64,000 nucleotides of DNA, from positions 2,542,001 through 2,606,000 of the forward strand of contig NZ_CP048113.1 of the NCBI RefSeq assembly GCF_010093065.1, written 5' to 3'. Every line of letters begins with the position of its first letter. The stretch's first letter is position 1. The position numbers were made by a program, and so were the translations under genes. The DNA comes from Chitinophaga agri (lineage in GTDB: Bacteria; Bacteroidota; Bacteroidia; Chitinophagales; Chitinophagaceae). Below are positions 1 through 8,539 of this stretch, in pieces. The notes beneath the pieces were generated by a model. That model ran no database searches and was not told the origin of the DNA. It saw nothing but the letters and a program-made list of their open reading frames with translations.

Positions 1-1
1 C

Positions 2-940
2 ATCTTAGCATCCAGACCTTTCCGTAAACTGGTAAGCATCAGCAAAACGCTGGTATTGCCAGGTTTCGAGGGAGTGCCGCTGTATGATGTGATCAAATTC
101 TTTCTGAAAGAAATGCATAATCAGAGCCTGGGGGAAAGGGCAGCAGCTATCTCATTCAACTTTCTGCTGGCCATTCCCCCATTCTTTATCTTCATGTTCA
201 CCCTCGTGCCCTATATCCCTATGCAAAATGTAGAGGCAACGTTGTATGAACTGGCAGAGGATGTTACTCCTAATTACAATACCTACATCATCATACGCGA
301 CATGATCCATGACTTCCTGTACACACACCGTAACGGGTTGCTGTCTATTGCCTTCGTCATGGGATTCTTTGCTTCTTCGAATGCGGTGATGGGGATCGCC
401 AGATCGTTCAATAAAAAGCTTCCGGGCTTCCGCCGGCGGAAGTGGTGGCAGAAGCGTTTAATGGCGCTGAAACTAACCGTCATTCTCATTCTGCTGCTGT
501 TGCTCACTGTCATACTGATCATCGCGCAAGGCACCGTACTAGACTTTGTATTCAACCGGCTGGGTATTACTGATCCGCGGATCCTGTCGTTGGCTGATGT
601 AGCGCGCTGGGTGCTCATAGGGTTGCTATTCTTCTCTATGTTGTCAGTCATTTACCGGTTCGTACCGGCAACAACAAAGAAATGGAAGTTTATTACTGCA
701 GGATCGACGTTTGCTACGGTGCTGATGATATTGGTGACAATATTGTTTTCATTCTTCGTGAATAATTTTGGCAACTATAACAAGATCTACGGATCTGTTG
801 GAACGATCCTGATTCTGATGTTATCCGTGTATTTTTATTCTTTTATTCTGCTGATAGGATTTGAGCTCAATGCGAGTATTCGTATCCTGAAAGAAATTGC
901 AAATATGCGGAAAGAGGATCTGCCGCAGGAAGTGAAGTAA
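2..940 (+). CDS. YihY/virulence factor BrkB family membrane protein (5' partial)
   Basis: Polytopic inner-membrane protein of the YihY/BrkB family, whose biochemical role is unsettled (the old RNase BN assignment was withdrawn). The protein has about six hydrophobic segments and the family signature GERAAAISFNFLLAIPP, where an early amphipathic segment leads into the first membrane helix, and it ends in a charged cytoplasmic tail (KEDLPQEVK). The first in-frame start inside the window is a TTG at 56. The frame stays open to base 2 and reads ILASRPFRKLVSISKTLVLP, a typical N-terminal leader for the family, so the true start lies left of the window. Nothing can be said about upstream partners. 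Family call is good; function is not known. Confidence 0.85.
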   Translation: MLASRPFRKLVSISKTLVLPGFEGVPLYDVIKFFLKEMHNQSLGERAAAISFNFLLAIPPFFIFMFTLVPYIPMQNVEATLYELAEDVTPNYNTYIIIRDMIHDFLYTHRNGLLSIAFVMGFFASSNAVMGIARSFNKKLPGFRRRKWWQKRLMALKLTVILILLLLLTVILIIAQGTVLDFVFNRLGITDPRILSLADVARWVLIGLLFFSMLSVIYRFVPATTKKWKFITAGSTFATVLMILVTILFSFFVNNFGNYNKIYGSVGTILILMLSVYFYSFILLIGFELNASIRILKEIANMRKEDLPQEVK

Positions 941-1641
941 AGGTTTTGATCTGAAAACTTAAGAACAAAGACAGCCTGCGACGCGATATCGACCCTTTGT
1001 GACGTGGAAACAACAGCCCGTGTACTTTGTTGAAAACCGCGTTGAAATACTTGCTGATATCGTGATATCGGTCACAGCCCAAGGCAGCACCCATCACAGG
1101 AAGCGCCCCCTCTCCTGTTGTACCGGCAGTTGTGACAGCAAATAATTTACCCGCTAATCCTTTACACTGAACAATGTCAGGTTTATAAAAGCCTGATAAT
1201 ACGGAAAACTTCACACATGGTAGGAAAGTACGCTTGCGAATACACATGTACACTGCCAGGCGGCAAAACTCTCGCAACGTACCTGCAGCCCTTCACCGTA
1301 AATTGCCTGAAGAAGGGCTACTGGTTTGAGTAAAACTATGATCATTGAAATAACGGGGTCGAAAGATCAGGAGATGGAAGCTGGCATTGTAATCAGATGG
1401 TTTTCAACCCAATGCATGCGCAGACAAACTGAATGGTGCCTACAGAATAGTACATTCCGGATGTAGGTTGGCCGTGTTTTTTACGATACAAAATATTGGA
1501 TGTCAATGGGTATAAACCTGCAAGAGCGATGGTAGGACGAAAAGGCTGAAATCCTTACCCGTGGGAGGATTCTGGGCAAAGAGATGTGAAGAATAAAGGG
1601 CATAAATTAGATAAAAACATCACATATTTTGTATCTTTGTA
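941..1641. other. 700 bp gap with possible decayed coding sequence
   Basis: No convincing intact gene. On the minus strand roughly 1,000-1,190 reads as plausible protein (segments such as AVTTAGTTGEGALPVMGAAL and DRYHDISKYFNAVF). This frame lacks a good start, loses protein-like character beyond 1,000 and runs on antisense into the 3' end of the YihY gene. It may be the remnant of a gene that I cannot assign to a family, or chance. The right end (about 1,600-1,641) is promoter sequence for the next gene. Confidence 0.3.
1632..1639 (+). promoter_or_regulatory. Bacteroidota -7 promoter box (TATCTTTG)
   Basis: Exact match to TAnnTTTG. Transcription would begin near 1,646, downstream of the ATG at 1,642, so that ATG cannot be the start; the next good start is the ATG at 1,729 at the head of a signal peptide. 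Confidence 0.6.
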
Positions 1642-1728
1642 ATGGAATCTCAGGTCGGTTCCAGGCATTGTTTCACCTTTTATGCCAACATGTATAAAAG
1701 GGATGTAGTTAACCTGAAACCTATATTT

Positions 1729-2331
1729 ATGAAAACACTTAACTGTCTACTTTTGATCAGCGTCTGGCTTGTGGCCATGCGTTCCCCTGTTGATCTCCCA
1801 CTGGAGATAGGCGCGCCGTTGCCTAAGGCGGACCTGGTATTGCAGGACTGCTCGGGTAAAGAGATCACATTGAATAAAGCCAGGATGAATAATGGTCTGC
1901 TTGTAATGTTCTCCGGCAATACCTGCCCATACGTTGAGCGCAATCAGTTGCGGACACAGGAAATATGTAAGTATGCGCTTAGCAATAACATCGGCGTGGT
2001 GCTGATCAATTCCAATATCGCTGGTACTGATGAAAAAAGCGTGCTGACGGCGATGAAAACATATGCGAATGGTCAGCAGTATAACTGGTATTATGTAGTC
2101 GATAAAAAAGCGGAATTAGCGGATGCTTTCGAGGCGAATCATGCGCCGGAATGTTATCTCTTCAATCAGCAGGCAAAACTGGTTTATAAAGGCGCTATTG
2201 ATGATAATCCGGGGAATGCAGAAGCAGTGAAGATGCGGCATTTGCATACGGCGATCAATGAAATGCTGGCAGGGAAAACGGTGAAAGTGAATGCTACGAC
2301 GGCACTGGGGTGTAATATCAAGCGGTTTTAG
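1729..2331 (+). CDS. Thioredoxin-like (AhpC/TSA-type redoxin) secreted protein
   Basis: About 200 residues. The N-terminus MKTLNCLLLISVWLVA is a signal peptide, so the protein acts in the periplasm or on the surface. The rest has the thioredoxin fold expected of the AhpC/TSA redoxin family: a beta strand ending in LVMFSGNTCPYV with a single CPYV active-site cysteine in place of CxxC, then a Glu/Asn-Gln stretch, and later NHAPECYLFNQQAKLVYKGA, the usual cis-Pro region and final strands. With one active Cys, a peroxiredoxin-like or inactive carrier role is possible. An upstream ATG at 1,642 is rejected because it overlaps the -7 box. The gene is alone and converges on an M14 peptidase through a shared terminator. 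Confidence 0.8.
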   Translation: MKTLNCLLLISVWLVAMRSPVDLPLEIGAPLPKADLVLQDCSGKEITLNKARMNNGLLVMFSGNTCPYVERNQLRTQEICKYALSNNIGVVLINSNIAGTDEKSVLTAMKTYANGQQYNWYYVVDKKAELADAFEANHAPECYLFNQQAKLVYKGAIDDNPGNAEAVKMRHLHTAINEMLAGKTVKVNATTALGCNIKRF

Positions 2332-2340
2332 CGAAACATA

Positions 2341-2382
2341 GAAAAAAGCCTGGCAGCATGATACATCTGCCAGGCTTTTTCT
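2341..2382. terminator. Bidirectional hairpin terminator
   Basis: Stem AAAAAGCCTGGCAG / CTGCCAGGCTTTTT with A-run and T-run on either side, between two convergent genes; serves both. Confidence 0.9.
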
Positions 2383-2407
2383 GATAAAACACTTATCCTT
2401 ATTATGT

Positions 2408-4921
2408 CTACCAAACCATAAACAACGCATTCCCGAATAACAGTTTCCCATTCTCCCAGAAACTCCTGAATAACGGATCATCTGCCATCATCACGATCCT
2501 GCCCTCTCCCATTTCCTTTACACCAAACAGCAAACCATCTTTCAGCTTCTTACGCGTCTCCGTACCTACGAACCCACTGAGATAATTATCCTTCTTAATG
2601 ATGCCGACATTCCAGCCGCCATCTTCGAGATAATCATATATCCTGCTGTCCTGTTTAAGGGTATAATAAACCGCAGGAAAGCCGAAAGCCAGCGGATGGG
2701 TATTATCTAACTGTACTTTGTAAATGGCGCCGGGAATAGCCTGTTTTACTCCTTCCCTTTCACGGTTGGCATAAGACTTCAGGAGTGTGTAGTCATCCTT
2801 TTTCTCCTCCTTGTCTTCTTCCGTTTTCTTCAGGTGAATACCCCAGTCCAGTGAGGCGATCTGCGCCAGTGCCTCCTGCATAACGATCAGTTTACCACCA
2901 GCGTTGATCCAGTCCCTTAGCTTATTGGAGATGTCTTTATCTGACAGATACCTGTAGTTACCATCGGGAAGGATCAGCACATCCAGGGCTTTCCAGTTGA
3001 TAGCAGGTAGCTGCTTTATATCCACGACTGTCAGTGGATAATTGATCTGTTGCTCAAAGAAATGCCATACTTCTCCTGCCGCGAGGGAAGAGACGCCCTC
3101 GCCCATTACTACAGCTACCCGGACCGGCTTGATGAAACGGACCTTTTCCGAGCCGAAGTCCACTCCTTTTTCCACGAACCCCGTGGCAACTGCATCCAGG
3201 GTTGTTTTATAGGTATTGGCAAGATGCACGACCTGTTCGTCAAACTGTCCGTTGGCGGCCTCATTGCCTGAACGGGTGATGATCAGTGTGCCGGCCGGAA
3301 ATGTTTTACCACCTGCCATGAAATCACCTTCTGCATATCTTACGCGAATACGTTTCTGCAGTAATGCGGAAAGAAAACGCACGTCCTTGATGCTGTTCCA
3401 GCGTGCCAGGTAAGCATAGGGACGGGTAGCTACGAGTGCTGTGTTTACAGTTGTCTGCAAACTATCCTTTGCTGGTGTGAGTAACTGCCGCAACGCGTAT
3501 GTCTGCAACCCGTAAGCATAAGGTAACGACCATGCGGTGATATCATAGGTAACTGAATCGGATAAACGGGAATCAGGTTCAAACAACACTTTCAGCAAAT
3601 TAGACCTGGCCTGTGCGGCACTGATCACCATGTCTTCCTTATCGATAGTGAAGTTTTCCGTTTTGCCATTGAAATAGTTAAATCCGTTAGCCTTTCCTAC
3701 AGCAGCACCATATCCGAAGCGGATCCCGTTTTTGTTCAGCAAAGCCCCCAGGGAAGCCAGTTTTTCATTATTCCCCGCTGCTTTCACTACATATGACAGA
3801 TAGGGGCCATCCGGTGTATGCACCGCATCATAAAAGTATTTCGAAAATTCTTTCAGCAACTGTGCTGATTCCTGTGAAGCAATTTCAATAGTAGATAAAC
3901 CTGTCGTACGGTGATGTGCAATACGCTGAGATAAAGTCAGTGTATCACCATCCTGTTTCAGTCCGGCAAGACCGGCCCTTCCGCCGCCGCCCTGTTCATA
4001 GGTCATACCGATAGCACCATTGTAGGTAGGATAGGTATCGCCATAACTGGGATAAAACATATCGAAAAATTCTTTCGTAAAATACAGCCAGCCTTCCTGA
4101 TCGAAATAACGTGCATTGTTCTTTCCGATCAACATCTGCATGCTGCGCTGCCAGGGTTTGATGATGTCATGAAATGGCTCCGCTGCCGGCGCAAAATAAT
4201 AAGGCGCATCGATCGACTGTTCATGAAAGTCTACATGCACCTGCGGCATCCAGCGGCTATACTGAACAACACGCTGCTGCGACTCGACCTGCGTTTGCCA
4301 TGCCCAGTCCCTGTTCAGGTCAAAGTAATAGTGATTGGCCCTACCTCCCGGCCACGGCTCGTTATGCTCTCTTGCAAACAGCAGGGGATCTGCATAACGG
4401 GTATGCACCTGGTTGTAAAAATTGACATAACGTTCCCTTCCATCAGGATTCAGGCAGGGATCAATCAGTACTACGACATTCTTCAGCCATTCCTGCTGTT
4501 GTGTATTGGCCTTGTTCGCCAGCATGTACAGCGTGATCATCGAGGCCTCTGTAGATACCGCCTCATTACCATGTACGTTATAACTAAGCCATACAATGGC
4601 AGGATCACCGGCGGCAGGTTTCCCGGTGCCATTAGCAATGTCAATGTTGTGTTGTCTGATCTGCTCGATTTTGCCGGTATTCTCGGCAGAGGAAAGGATC
4701 GCCAGCATCAGCGGACGGCCTTCGTAAGTAGTACCGTACTGGATCAGCTGCATGTTGGGTGTCACAGCGGCGACAGCTTCGTAGTAAGCTAATACGCGAT
4801 AATAGGGCGTGAATTGTGTCCCGAGCGCATAACCCAGAAACTGATCAGGAGTAGGCAGTGTCTGGGCATACCCGATCTGTATCATGAGCAGTATAAGGGA
4901 TGATAGCAGGAATTTGCGCAT
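2408..4921 (-). CDS. M14-family zinc carboxypeptidase, secreted
   Basis: 837-residue exported metallopeptidase. Signal peptide MRKFLLSSLILLMIQIGYAQ. The M14 catalytic domain occupies about 35-360. Zinc ligands are likely H117 and E120 in YNVHGNEAVSTE and H233 in VHVDFHEQ; the NPDGRERY segment near 158-165 carries the substrate carboxylate-binding Arg of the family. The C-terminal half (about 590-837) has a class I glutamine-amidotransferase-like fold (VAVVMGEG, then LIVMQEA, then GEGRIVMMADDPLF), commonly fused to M14 peptidases in Bacteroidota and probably non-catalytic. Such enzymes trim peptides outside the cytoplasm; the substrate here is unknown. The gene is single, converging with the redoxin gene. 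Confidence 0.9.
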   Translation of the reverse strand: MRKFLLSSLILLMIQIGYAQTLPTPDQFLGYALGTQFTPYYRVLAYYEAVAAVTPNMQLIQYGTTYEGRPLMLAILSSAENTGKIEQIRQHNIDIANGTGKPAAGDPAIVWLSYNVHGNEAVSTEASMITLYMLANKANTQQQEWLKNVVVLIDPCLNPDGRERYVNFYNQVHTRYADPLLFAREHNEPWPGGRANHYYFDLNRDWAWQTQVESQQRVVQYSRWMPQVHVDFHEQSIDAPYYFAPAAEPFHDIIKPWQRSMQMLIGKNNARYFDQEGWLYFTKEFFDMFYPSYGDTYPTYNGAIGMTYEQGGGGRAGLAGLKQDGDTLTLSQRIAHHRTTGLSTIEIASQESAQLLKEFSKYFYDAVHTPDGPYLSYVVKAAGNNEKLASLGALLNKNGIRFGYGAAVGKANGFNYFNGKTENFTIDKEDMVISAAQARSNLLKVLFEPDSRLSDSVTYDITAWSLPYAYGLQTYALRQLLTPAKDSLQTTVNTALVATRPYAYLARWNSIKDVRFLSALLQKRIRVRYAEGDFMAGGKTFPAGTLIITRSGNEAANGQFDEQVVHLANTYKTTLDAVATGFVEKGVDFGSEKVRFIKPVRVAVVMGEGVSSLAAGEVWHFFEQQINYPLTVVDIKQLPAINWKALDVLILPDGNYRYLSDKDISNKLRDWINAGGKLIVMQEALAQIASLDWGIHLKKTEEDKEEKKDDYTLLKSYANREREGVKQAIPGAIYKVQLDNTHPLAFGFPAVYYTLKQDSRIYDYLEDGGWNVGIIKKDNYLSGFVGTETRKKLKDGLLFGVKEMGEGRIVMMADDPLFRSFWENGKLLFGNALFMVW

Positions 4922-4989
4922 AATATGCTTCTGTTTATTTACCTAAGGTAAACAATTGCAGACTTATACGCGGAGATTGTGTGGATGGG

Positions 4990-5394
4990 TTAACGGGGTT
5001 CTATACTTTCTCCTATCAGACCGAAATACTGGACGCATTCCAGTTTACCATCCTGCCGGTAATAGCGGAACTCTCCTACCCGGTTGTCCTCATGCCAGTG
5101 GCCGGTTTCAGATAAGGTACCATTCTCATAAAAGACAGTACCCGGTCCCTCTTTATGTCCGTAATGGCGGAAAAACACTTCTTTTACTTTACCATTGGTA
5201 AAGTAAACCTCAACTTTCTCCTTATTGGGATCGTCTGAAAAACCATATACCTTCCAGCGTATACTGCCGTTTTCCTCACGCATCACCTGGCGCAATAGTT
5301 GCCTGTTAGGTGCTACGGTATCCGTACAACTCCAGGCGCCTGTTGTCAGCGATAGTAATGATAATCCTGAAAGTAATCTGCTGTATTTAGTCAT
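4990..5394 (-). CDS. Lipoprotein with MORN/YwqK-like antitoxin repeats
   Basis: 134 residues from the ATG at 5,394. The N-terminus MTKYSRLLSGLSLLSLTTGAWSC is a lipoprotein signal ending at a Cys. A longer frame to 5,460 would put 22 odd residues before the signal and is rejected. The mature part contains repeats of the YwqK/MORN_2 type, seen as VEVYFTNGKVKEVFFRHYGH, GTVFYENGTLSETGHW and GEFRYYRQDGKLECVQYFG, each a beta-hairpin around an NG/DG turn. In Bacteroidota such proteins are surface lipoproteins of unknown function. The gene lies between M14 and a TonB receptor, same strand, with no clear operon link. Confidence 0.75.
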   Translation of the reverse strand: MTKYSRLLSGLSLLSLTTGAWSCTDTVAPNRQLLRQVMREENGSIRWKVYGFSDDPNKEKVEVYFTNGKVKEVFFRHYGHKEGPGTVFYENGTLSETGHWHEDNRVGEFRYYRQDGKLECVQYFGLIGESIEPR

Positions 5395-5491
5395 AGAAAT
5401 ATGTTCACCAGGCCTACAATGCTGGTATTGCCCTCTAAAAGCCCTACCCAATATATACAAATATCCTAATATAAAGAAAGTGCAGGTAACA

Positions 5492-5523
5492 AAAATCGCT
5501 TACACAATTGTATAAGCGATTTT
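5492..5523 (-). terminator. Hairpin terminator of the TonB receptor gene
   Basis: Stem AAAATCGCTTA / TAAGCGATTTT with a 10-base loop, 44 bases after the receptor stop codon; the minus-strand reading ends in a T-run. Confidence 0.8.
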
Positions 5524-5566
5524 CGTGCCTTTTTATTGTGTTGACTAATATTTGATATTCACAATG

Positions 5567-8341
5567 TTATAAATTCAGTTCCAGTCTTGCGAACAGGAAA
5601 CGTCCATTGTAACCAAACTGGGTCGCTCTCCTGGAATACCTGAACTGATTATTTGTGGTATTGGCTGGGTTCGTTACCAGATCGGGATATACATCCAATA
5701 CGTTGTTTGATCCGGCACTTAGTTTAAGCGCAGGCGTCAGCTTATAACCAACAGCCACATCCGTCACCACCTTTGCAGAGAACGTCTGGTAGAAGTTAGG
5801 ATCATTGGTTGCTTCTTCCACACTGCCGAAATGCACGTTACGCAGGAAGGCGTTGAACTTGCCGATATTATAGGATAATGTCAGGTTCACTTTTTCACGG
5901 GGCACGCTTCTTTCCAGGTAAATGCGGCTTGCCCGGCTGAAGTAGATATGCTCTTTTCCCTTTAGTTTTTCAGATGCCTGGATATCACCTACCCGCTGCG
6001 TATAACTATAGGTACCAGACAGGTCAGCGCGGAAGGTGCCTGTTCCCAGTCGGGTGCTATAAGTCAGTACAAGGTCTATCCCTTTCGTTTCCGAGTTGAT
6101 GGCATTCGCGAAGAAAGCCGCCCTGTTGGCATTAGCAAGGGACAGTAACTGGTATATTTCCTTATCGATCGCTGATGCAGTATCTGCATTACTACCCGAA
6201 AACTGGTCCGTATACACGATACGATCATTAATTCGGGTGAAGTAACCGTCCAGGGTCAGATTGAATTTTCCGAAACTACCGGTGAAGCCTGCACTGACGC
6301 TTCTTGATTTCTCCGGTTTCAGTTCCGGAATACCCAGTAGTTGTGCCGGGCGACTGTCGTTGGTGAAAGTACCTACTTCATACGGCACCCCATCTACGAA
6401 TAATGTTGATGTGGAAGAATAGTACCGCTGATGCAGGGATGGCGCCCTGAAGCCCGTACTGGCTGATGCCCTGATAGCAGTTTTGTCACTCAGCTTGTAA
6501 CGGGTGGTAAGTTTACCATTTAAGGTACTGCCAAAGTCATTATAATTTTCAAAACGCAGCGCACCGCCAAGCAGGAAGGCACGGGAGAAATTTGCTTCAA
6601 CGTCCAGGTAACCAGCTATAGCGCTGCGGGTCGCCTTGATCGCGTTTTCAGGACGGAAACCAGGAAATACCTGCGCACCACCAGGTCTTGCAGAACCGTC
6701 AGGACCGAAAATAGTGTTAATAGCGCCCTGAGGGTCCGGTATCAGGATATCATTGCCATTAGCATCTGTGCCGATCCTGGTAGCGCGGCCATAATCTGTA
6801 TAAGAGTTCTCTGCCCCGGCTACCAGCTGATATTGTTCAAACCGGTGTTCTGCACCGAAAGCAACATCCACACCCTGGAGCACATCCAGCCGGCGGGAAA
6901 AATCGAGGTTGGTAGTGTTCTGGGTGAAGACCGGCCCTCCACAGGTAAAGCGTGTGGGAGACGCCTTTTCCAGCGAAGCATTCAGCGAGTTCTCCACTTT
7001 GAAGCCGAACTCGTTACGACCGTAGGTGTTACTAAAGTCCACTTTCCAGTCACCAATATTACCCCGTATACCTCCAGCGAAAGAGCGGTCGTAGATATCA
7101 CTCTGGATCTGCGGCAGGAATCCCAGCGGATATATTTCTATGATGTTCCGGCTATCATGTGGCAACCGGTATACTCCGGCAGCGTTCCCATTGCGATAAC
7201 CGACTCCTCCGAAGAAATACACTTCTGCATTATTCTCCAGCGGTATGCTGGCATTCATAAACAACTGCGCACTGCGCAACCTGGACTGCCCTGCACGCAT
7301 ACGGATATCATTGCGGGTAATGTTGTTGGCGACCAGAAAAGAGTCTGTCTTGTCCACACCACCGGGATATGTTCTGTAGATCGCCCCGACCCACGGTCCT
7401 GAGCGGTTAGTGTAGTTACGGTAGTCGTAAGAACCTCCGAAATTGATGTAACCACCTTTCTGTCCGACAGGAATACCATAATTGACACCCGTCTGAACGG
7501 TCTGTCCGTCGATATTGTCATCCGCCTGGGCCGTCACATTAGCACCGGTAGTGACGTTGACAGTCAGTCGGTTGACCGTACTTTTCAGTATAATATTGAT
7601 CACACCAGCGATCGCATCAGAACCATATTGTGCGGCAGCGCCATCACGAAGTATCTCCACACGGTCAATTGCGGCTGTTGGAATACTATTCATATCTGTA
7701 CCAACGGCGCCACGACCGAACGTACCGTTCACATTAACCAGGGCCGTATTATAACGACGTTTACCATTTACCAGCACCAATACCTGATCAGGACCAAGCC
7801 CGCGGAGAGAAGCAGGATCAATATGGTCTGTACCATCGGCCACCGTCTGCGTACCGGAACTAAACGAGGGTGCTACGTAGTTGAGTATCTGGTTAATTGA
7901 CACCTGTGGGGCATCCGCAGCGATCCTCTTGATATCAATGACATCAACAGGCACAGGAGTTTCTGTTTGTGTACGTGGCAGGTTACGGGAACCCAGTACG
8001 ACCAGTTCATTCATCGTAGTACTGGCGGCAAGTACCACATCAGCGGTGACTGTTTGTCCCGCGGCAACGGTAACTGTTTTTCGCTGCGGGACAAATCCCA
8101 CATAACTGATGATCACCGTATGCGTACCAGGCACTATCTCGACAGAGAAGCGTCCCTGCGCATTGGTGTATCCACCTTTATTGGAATGCTCAATATGTAC
8201 AGTAGCATTGGCCAGCGGCACTTTGCCATCTGTAACAGTACCGGTGATGGTGCCTGTCTGGGCATAAGCGGCTGTTGACATGCATAGAAAAAGAAGAATG
8301 GGAAGCACACAGCTTCGCAGGCGGGTTACAAAGTGTAACAT
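5567..8341 (-). CDS. TonB-dependent outer-membrane receptor
   Basis: 924-residue receptor. Signal peptide ends near residue 27 (AAYAQ). A carboxypeptidase-regulatory-like beta domain follows at about 29-108 (TGTITGTVTDGKVPLANATV), then the plug domain at about 120-250 (VLVNGKRRY, VEILRDGAAAQYGSDAIAG), then a 22-strand barrel ending in the aromatic C-terminal strand RFLFARLELNL. It would take up a ligand at the outer membrane using TonB energy. There is no SusD-like lipoprotein beside it, so it is not a classical Sus pair; single receptors of this form often handle siderophores or peptides, but the ligand cannot be read from sequence. It diverges from ggt across about 200 bases. Confidence 0.93.
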   Translation of the reverse strand: MLHFVTRLRSCVLPILLFLCMSTAAYAQTGTITGTVTDGKVPLANATVHIEHSNKGGYTNAQGRFSVEIVPGTHTVIISYVGFVPQRKTVTVAAGQTVTADVVLAASTTMNELVVLGSRNLPRTQTETPVPVDVIDIKRIAADAPQVSINQILNYVAPSFSSGTQTVADGTDHIDPASLRGLGPDQVLVLVNGKRRYNTALVNVNGTFGRGAVGTDMNSIPTAAIDRVEILRDGAAAQYGSDAIAGVINIILKSTVNRLTVNVTTGANVTAQADDNIDGQTVQTGVNYGIPVGQKGGYINFGGSYDYRNYTNRSGPWVGAIYRTYPGGVDKTDSFLVANNITRNDIRMRAGQSRLRSAQLFMNASIPLENNAEVYFFGGVGYRNGNAAGVYRLPHDSRNIIEIYPLGFLPQIQSDIYDRSFAGGIRGNIGDWKVDFSNTYGRNEFGFKVENSLNASLEKASPTRFTCGGPVFTQNTTNLDFSRRLDVLQGVDVAFGAEHRFEQYQLVAGAENSYTDYGRATRIGTDANGNDILIPDPQGAINTIFGPDGSARPGGAQVFPGFRPENAIKATRSAIAGYLDVEANFSRAFLLGGALRFENYNDFGSTLNGKLTTRYKLSDKTAIRASASTGFRAPSLHQRYYSSTSTLFVDGVPYEVGTFTNDSRPAQLLGIPELKPEKSRSVSAGFTGSFGKFNLTLDGYFTRINDRIVYTDQFSGSNADTASAIDKEIYQLLSLANANRAAFFANAINSETKGIDLVLTYSTRLGTGTFRADLSGTYSYTQRVGDIQASEKLKGKEHIYFSRASRIYLERSVPREKVNLTLSYNIGKFNAFLRNVHFGSVEEATNDPNFYQTFSAKVVTDVAVGYKLTPALKLSAGSNNVLDVYPDLVTNPANTTNNQFRYSRRATQFGYNGRFLFARLELNL

Positions 8342-8539
8342 AGGGTCTGATTTAGATTTTAGGTTTAAAAGATGTCGGTTATCCGGGTTTATGGTGCTTT
8401 GAGTTGTTCTTATTGGTTATGATGCGCTACATATATCGTCACGGGCCTATGTCTACCTGTAAAATACTAATTTGGGAGCGCATTTTATAATAACTTGCAA
8501 ATATTCCATTCACGATCATTTAAGGAAAAACCCATAGAC
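8342..8539. promoter_or_regulatory. Divergent promoter region, TonB receptor / ggt
   Basis: 198 bases between two divergent genes. On the plus strand TTTG (8,471-8,474) and the imperfect -7 element TAACTTGC (8,491-8,498) could serve ggt; this makes the TTG at 8,495 unusable and the ATG at 8,540 the likely start. No clear box is seen on the other strand. Confidence 0.4.

Noticed and set aside
4169..4792. 207-codon plus-strand ORF
   Set aside because: Antisense to the M14 catalytic domain.
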